Assembly (NCBI GenBank): GCA_964650975.1
Contig: CAZYWA010000488.1
Coordinates: forward strand, 1 to 6,067
Direction: 5' to 3'
DNA length: 6,067 bases
Source of the DNA: CAZYWA01 sp964650975 [NCBI: uncultured bacterium]
Lineage (GTDB): Bacteria > JADJOY01
Below the pieces are notes generated by a model. That model searched no databases, was not told the origin of the DNA, and saw only the letters and a program-made list of their open reading frames with translations. This document shows, one piece after another, positions 5,407 to 6,067 of this stretch. Numbering within the stretch: the first letter of the stretch is position 1; every line of letters begins with the position of its first letter. The position numbers and the translations under genes were made by a program.

Positions 5407-6067
5407 ATGGCGACGACCCCGAGACGGCAACGAGCCGATCGATCCGGCACCGCGCTGAAGCTCCTGGAGCGTGTTGTCGAGTTCTACGAGACCGCTCTCG
5501 GGAACGACCCCCGCGGCCGGGCGGCCCTGGAAGGGCTCGGTCTCTACGTCACGCACACCATCGAGAGCTTCCGTCTCGGGTACGCGGGCGGCTCGTTGGT
5601 CTCGACGCTCCCGGAAGATCCAGATCTTCGAGCGCAGCTCCAGGAACTCGGTGTTCTCGATCCCGCGGGAGCGGAGACGCTCGCGGGCGCGGTCACGGTG
5701 CCGCTGCTCGATCCCGCCACCGGCGCCGTCGTCGGGGTCTACGGGCACCGGATCGAAGATGGTGCCAACCTCTACGTGCCGCCCGGCGCTCCCGCGGGGA
5801 TCGTCAACGTCACGGCGGCGAAACGCTCGAAGTCCGTGCTGATCACGGTGTCGGTGCTCGACGCGGCTGCGCTCGATGCCAACGGCTTCTACAACACGAT
5901 CGGCGTGCCGGATTCCGAGGGCTCACGAGACAGCCTGAGAGCCCTTCTGGCGGGTTCTGGGACGGAGGAGGCGTACATCGTCCTTCCGGTTACCAGGTCT
6001 ACGGGTAAAGCCCTACAGCTCGTCCTGGAAGCAGTCACGGCGACGGTGGCGAAGACCCAGGTTGTCT
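5407..6067 (+). CDS. Primase-type Toprim_N/Toprim protein, 3' part outside the window
   Basis: An open frame of 220 codons from ATG 5407 to the end of the window with no stop. Residues 18-60 (LKLLERVVEFYETALGNDP to FRLGYA) and 93-134 (AGAVTVPLLDPATGAVVG, YGHRIEDG, LYVPPGAPAGIVN) match the order of the Toprim_N core of DnaG-like primases: helix YYxxxL, a RGL-like turn, FxLGYA, the FPI.D..G.vvg.gGR strand pair and the KY.NsP-like loop. A Toprim fold follows (SKSVLITVSVLDAAALDANG, 141-160; IVLPVTRSTGKAL, 191-203). Where active Toprim proteins have the catalytic Glu this one has Val148, and where they have DxD it has P194 and T196, so it is probably not a magnesium-dependent primase. No zinc finger precedes the core. 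The ATG is the first start after an in-frame stop at 5365; no Shine-Dalgarno sequence is visible. Same strand as the 662-aa gene, so possibly co-transcribed. Confidence 0.8.
   Translation, partial: MATTPRRQRADRSGTALKLLERVVEFYETALGNDPRGRAALEGLGLYVTHTIESFRLGYAGGSLVSTLPEDPDLRAQLQELGVLDPAGAETLAGAVTVPLLDPATGAVVGVYGHRIEDGANLYVPPGAPAGIVNVTAAKRSKSVLITVSVLDAAALDANGFYNTIGVPDSEGSRDSLRALLAGSGTEEAYIVLPVTRSTGKALQLVLEAVTATVAKTQVV

Noticed and set aside
4477-5748. 423-codon open frame on the minus strand
   Set aside because: It is antisense to the 662-aa gene and the Toprim gene, rich in Arg, and shows no domain; both plus-strand frames have recognisable motifs.
5364-6008. 214-codon open frame from GTG 5364
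   Set aside because: After the first 30 residues it is an Arg/Gly-rich translation out of frame with the Toprim coding frame, which carries the conserved motifs.

Overview
The window is GC-rich bacterial DNA (roughly 60 to 65 percent by eye) with two divergent gene pairs around a 761-bp non-coding region. The protein families resemble ones I know from large, repeat-rich environmental genomes such as Planctomycetota and Myxococcota. That placement is an impression; no rRNA, tRNA or other taxonomic marker is present.

Left part (about 1-3232). A two-gene minus-strand operon encodes a conserved hypothetical protein of 218 aa (2533 down to 1877), then a 586-aa family A DNA polymerase lacking the 5'-nuclease domain (1880 down to 120). 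The two are coupled by an ATGA overlap. Each flank carries three copies of a 16-bp motif (consensus CATCCGATTCGTTCAC), in direct orientation on the left (70, 91, 113) and inverted on the right (about 3163, 3142, 3120). The steps from outside inward are 21 then 22 bp on both sides, and the two ends align without a gap over at least 76 bp (59 identical by hand count). This looks like a mobile element about 3.2 kb long with terminal inverted repeats, carrying its own DNA polymerase but no visible transposase or recombinase. It is the main observation in the window. The end architecture resembles the multi-site ends of Mu/Tn7/TniA-type transposons; that is an analogy, not a demonstrated relationship.

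Middle (2534-3294). No credible gene. Next to the operon, the minus-strand leader is an almost unbroken series of hairpins. It includes a terminator-like hairpin with a T5 tract, an alternative hairpin that would exclude it, and a hairpin abutting the Shine-Dalgarno sequence, so attenuation of the polymerase operon is plausible. Further out (2671-2925) lie several more perfect inverted repeats in a relatively AT-rich patch, which could be operators, a structured RNA or an origin.

Right part (3295-6067). Two plus-strand genes without recognisable Shine-Dalgarno sequences. The first encodes a 662-aa protein of unknown function with a C-terminal module (winged-helix-like segment, coiled coil, RAR...HPxLxxHL...TGxxCxYxP block) that recurs at the C-termini of many large regulator-like proteins. 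The second runs off the window and encodes a primase-type Toprim_N/Toprim protein in which the expected catalytic Glu and DxD residues are not acidic. With the polymerase, this gives a replication-flavoured neighbourhood with altered active-site residues, but nothing shows that the two halves work together; the right-hand repeat lies between them.
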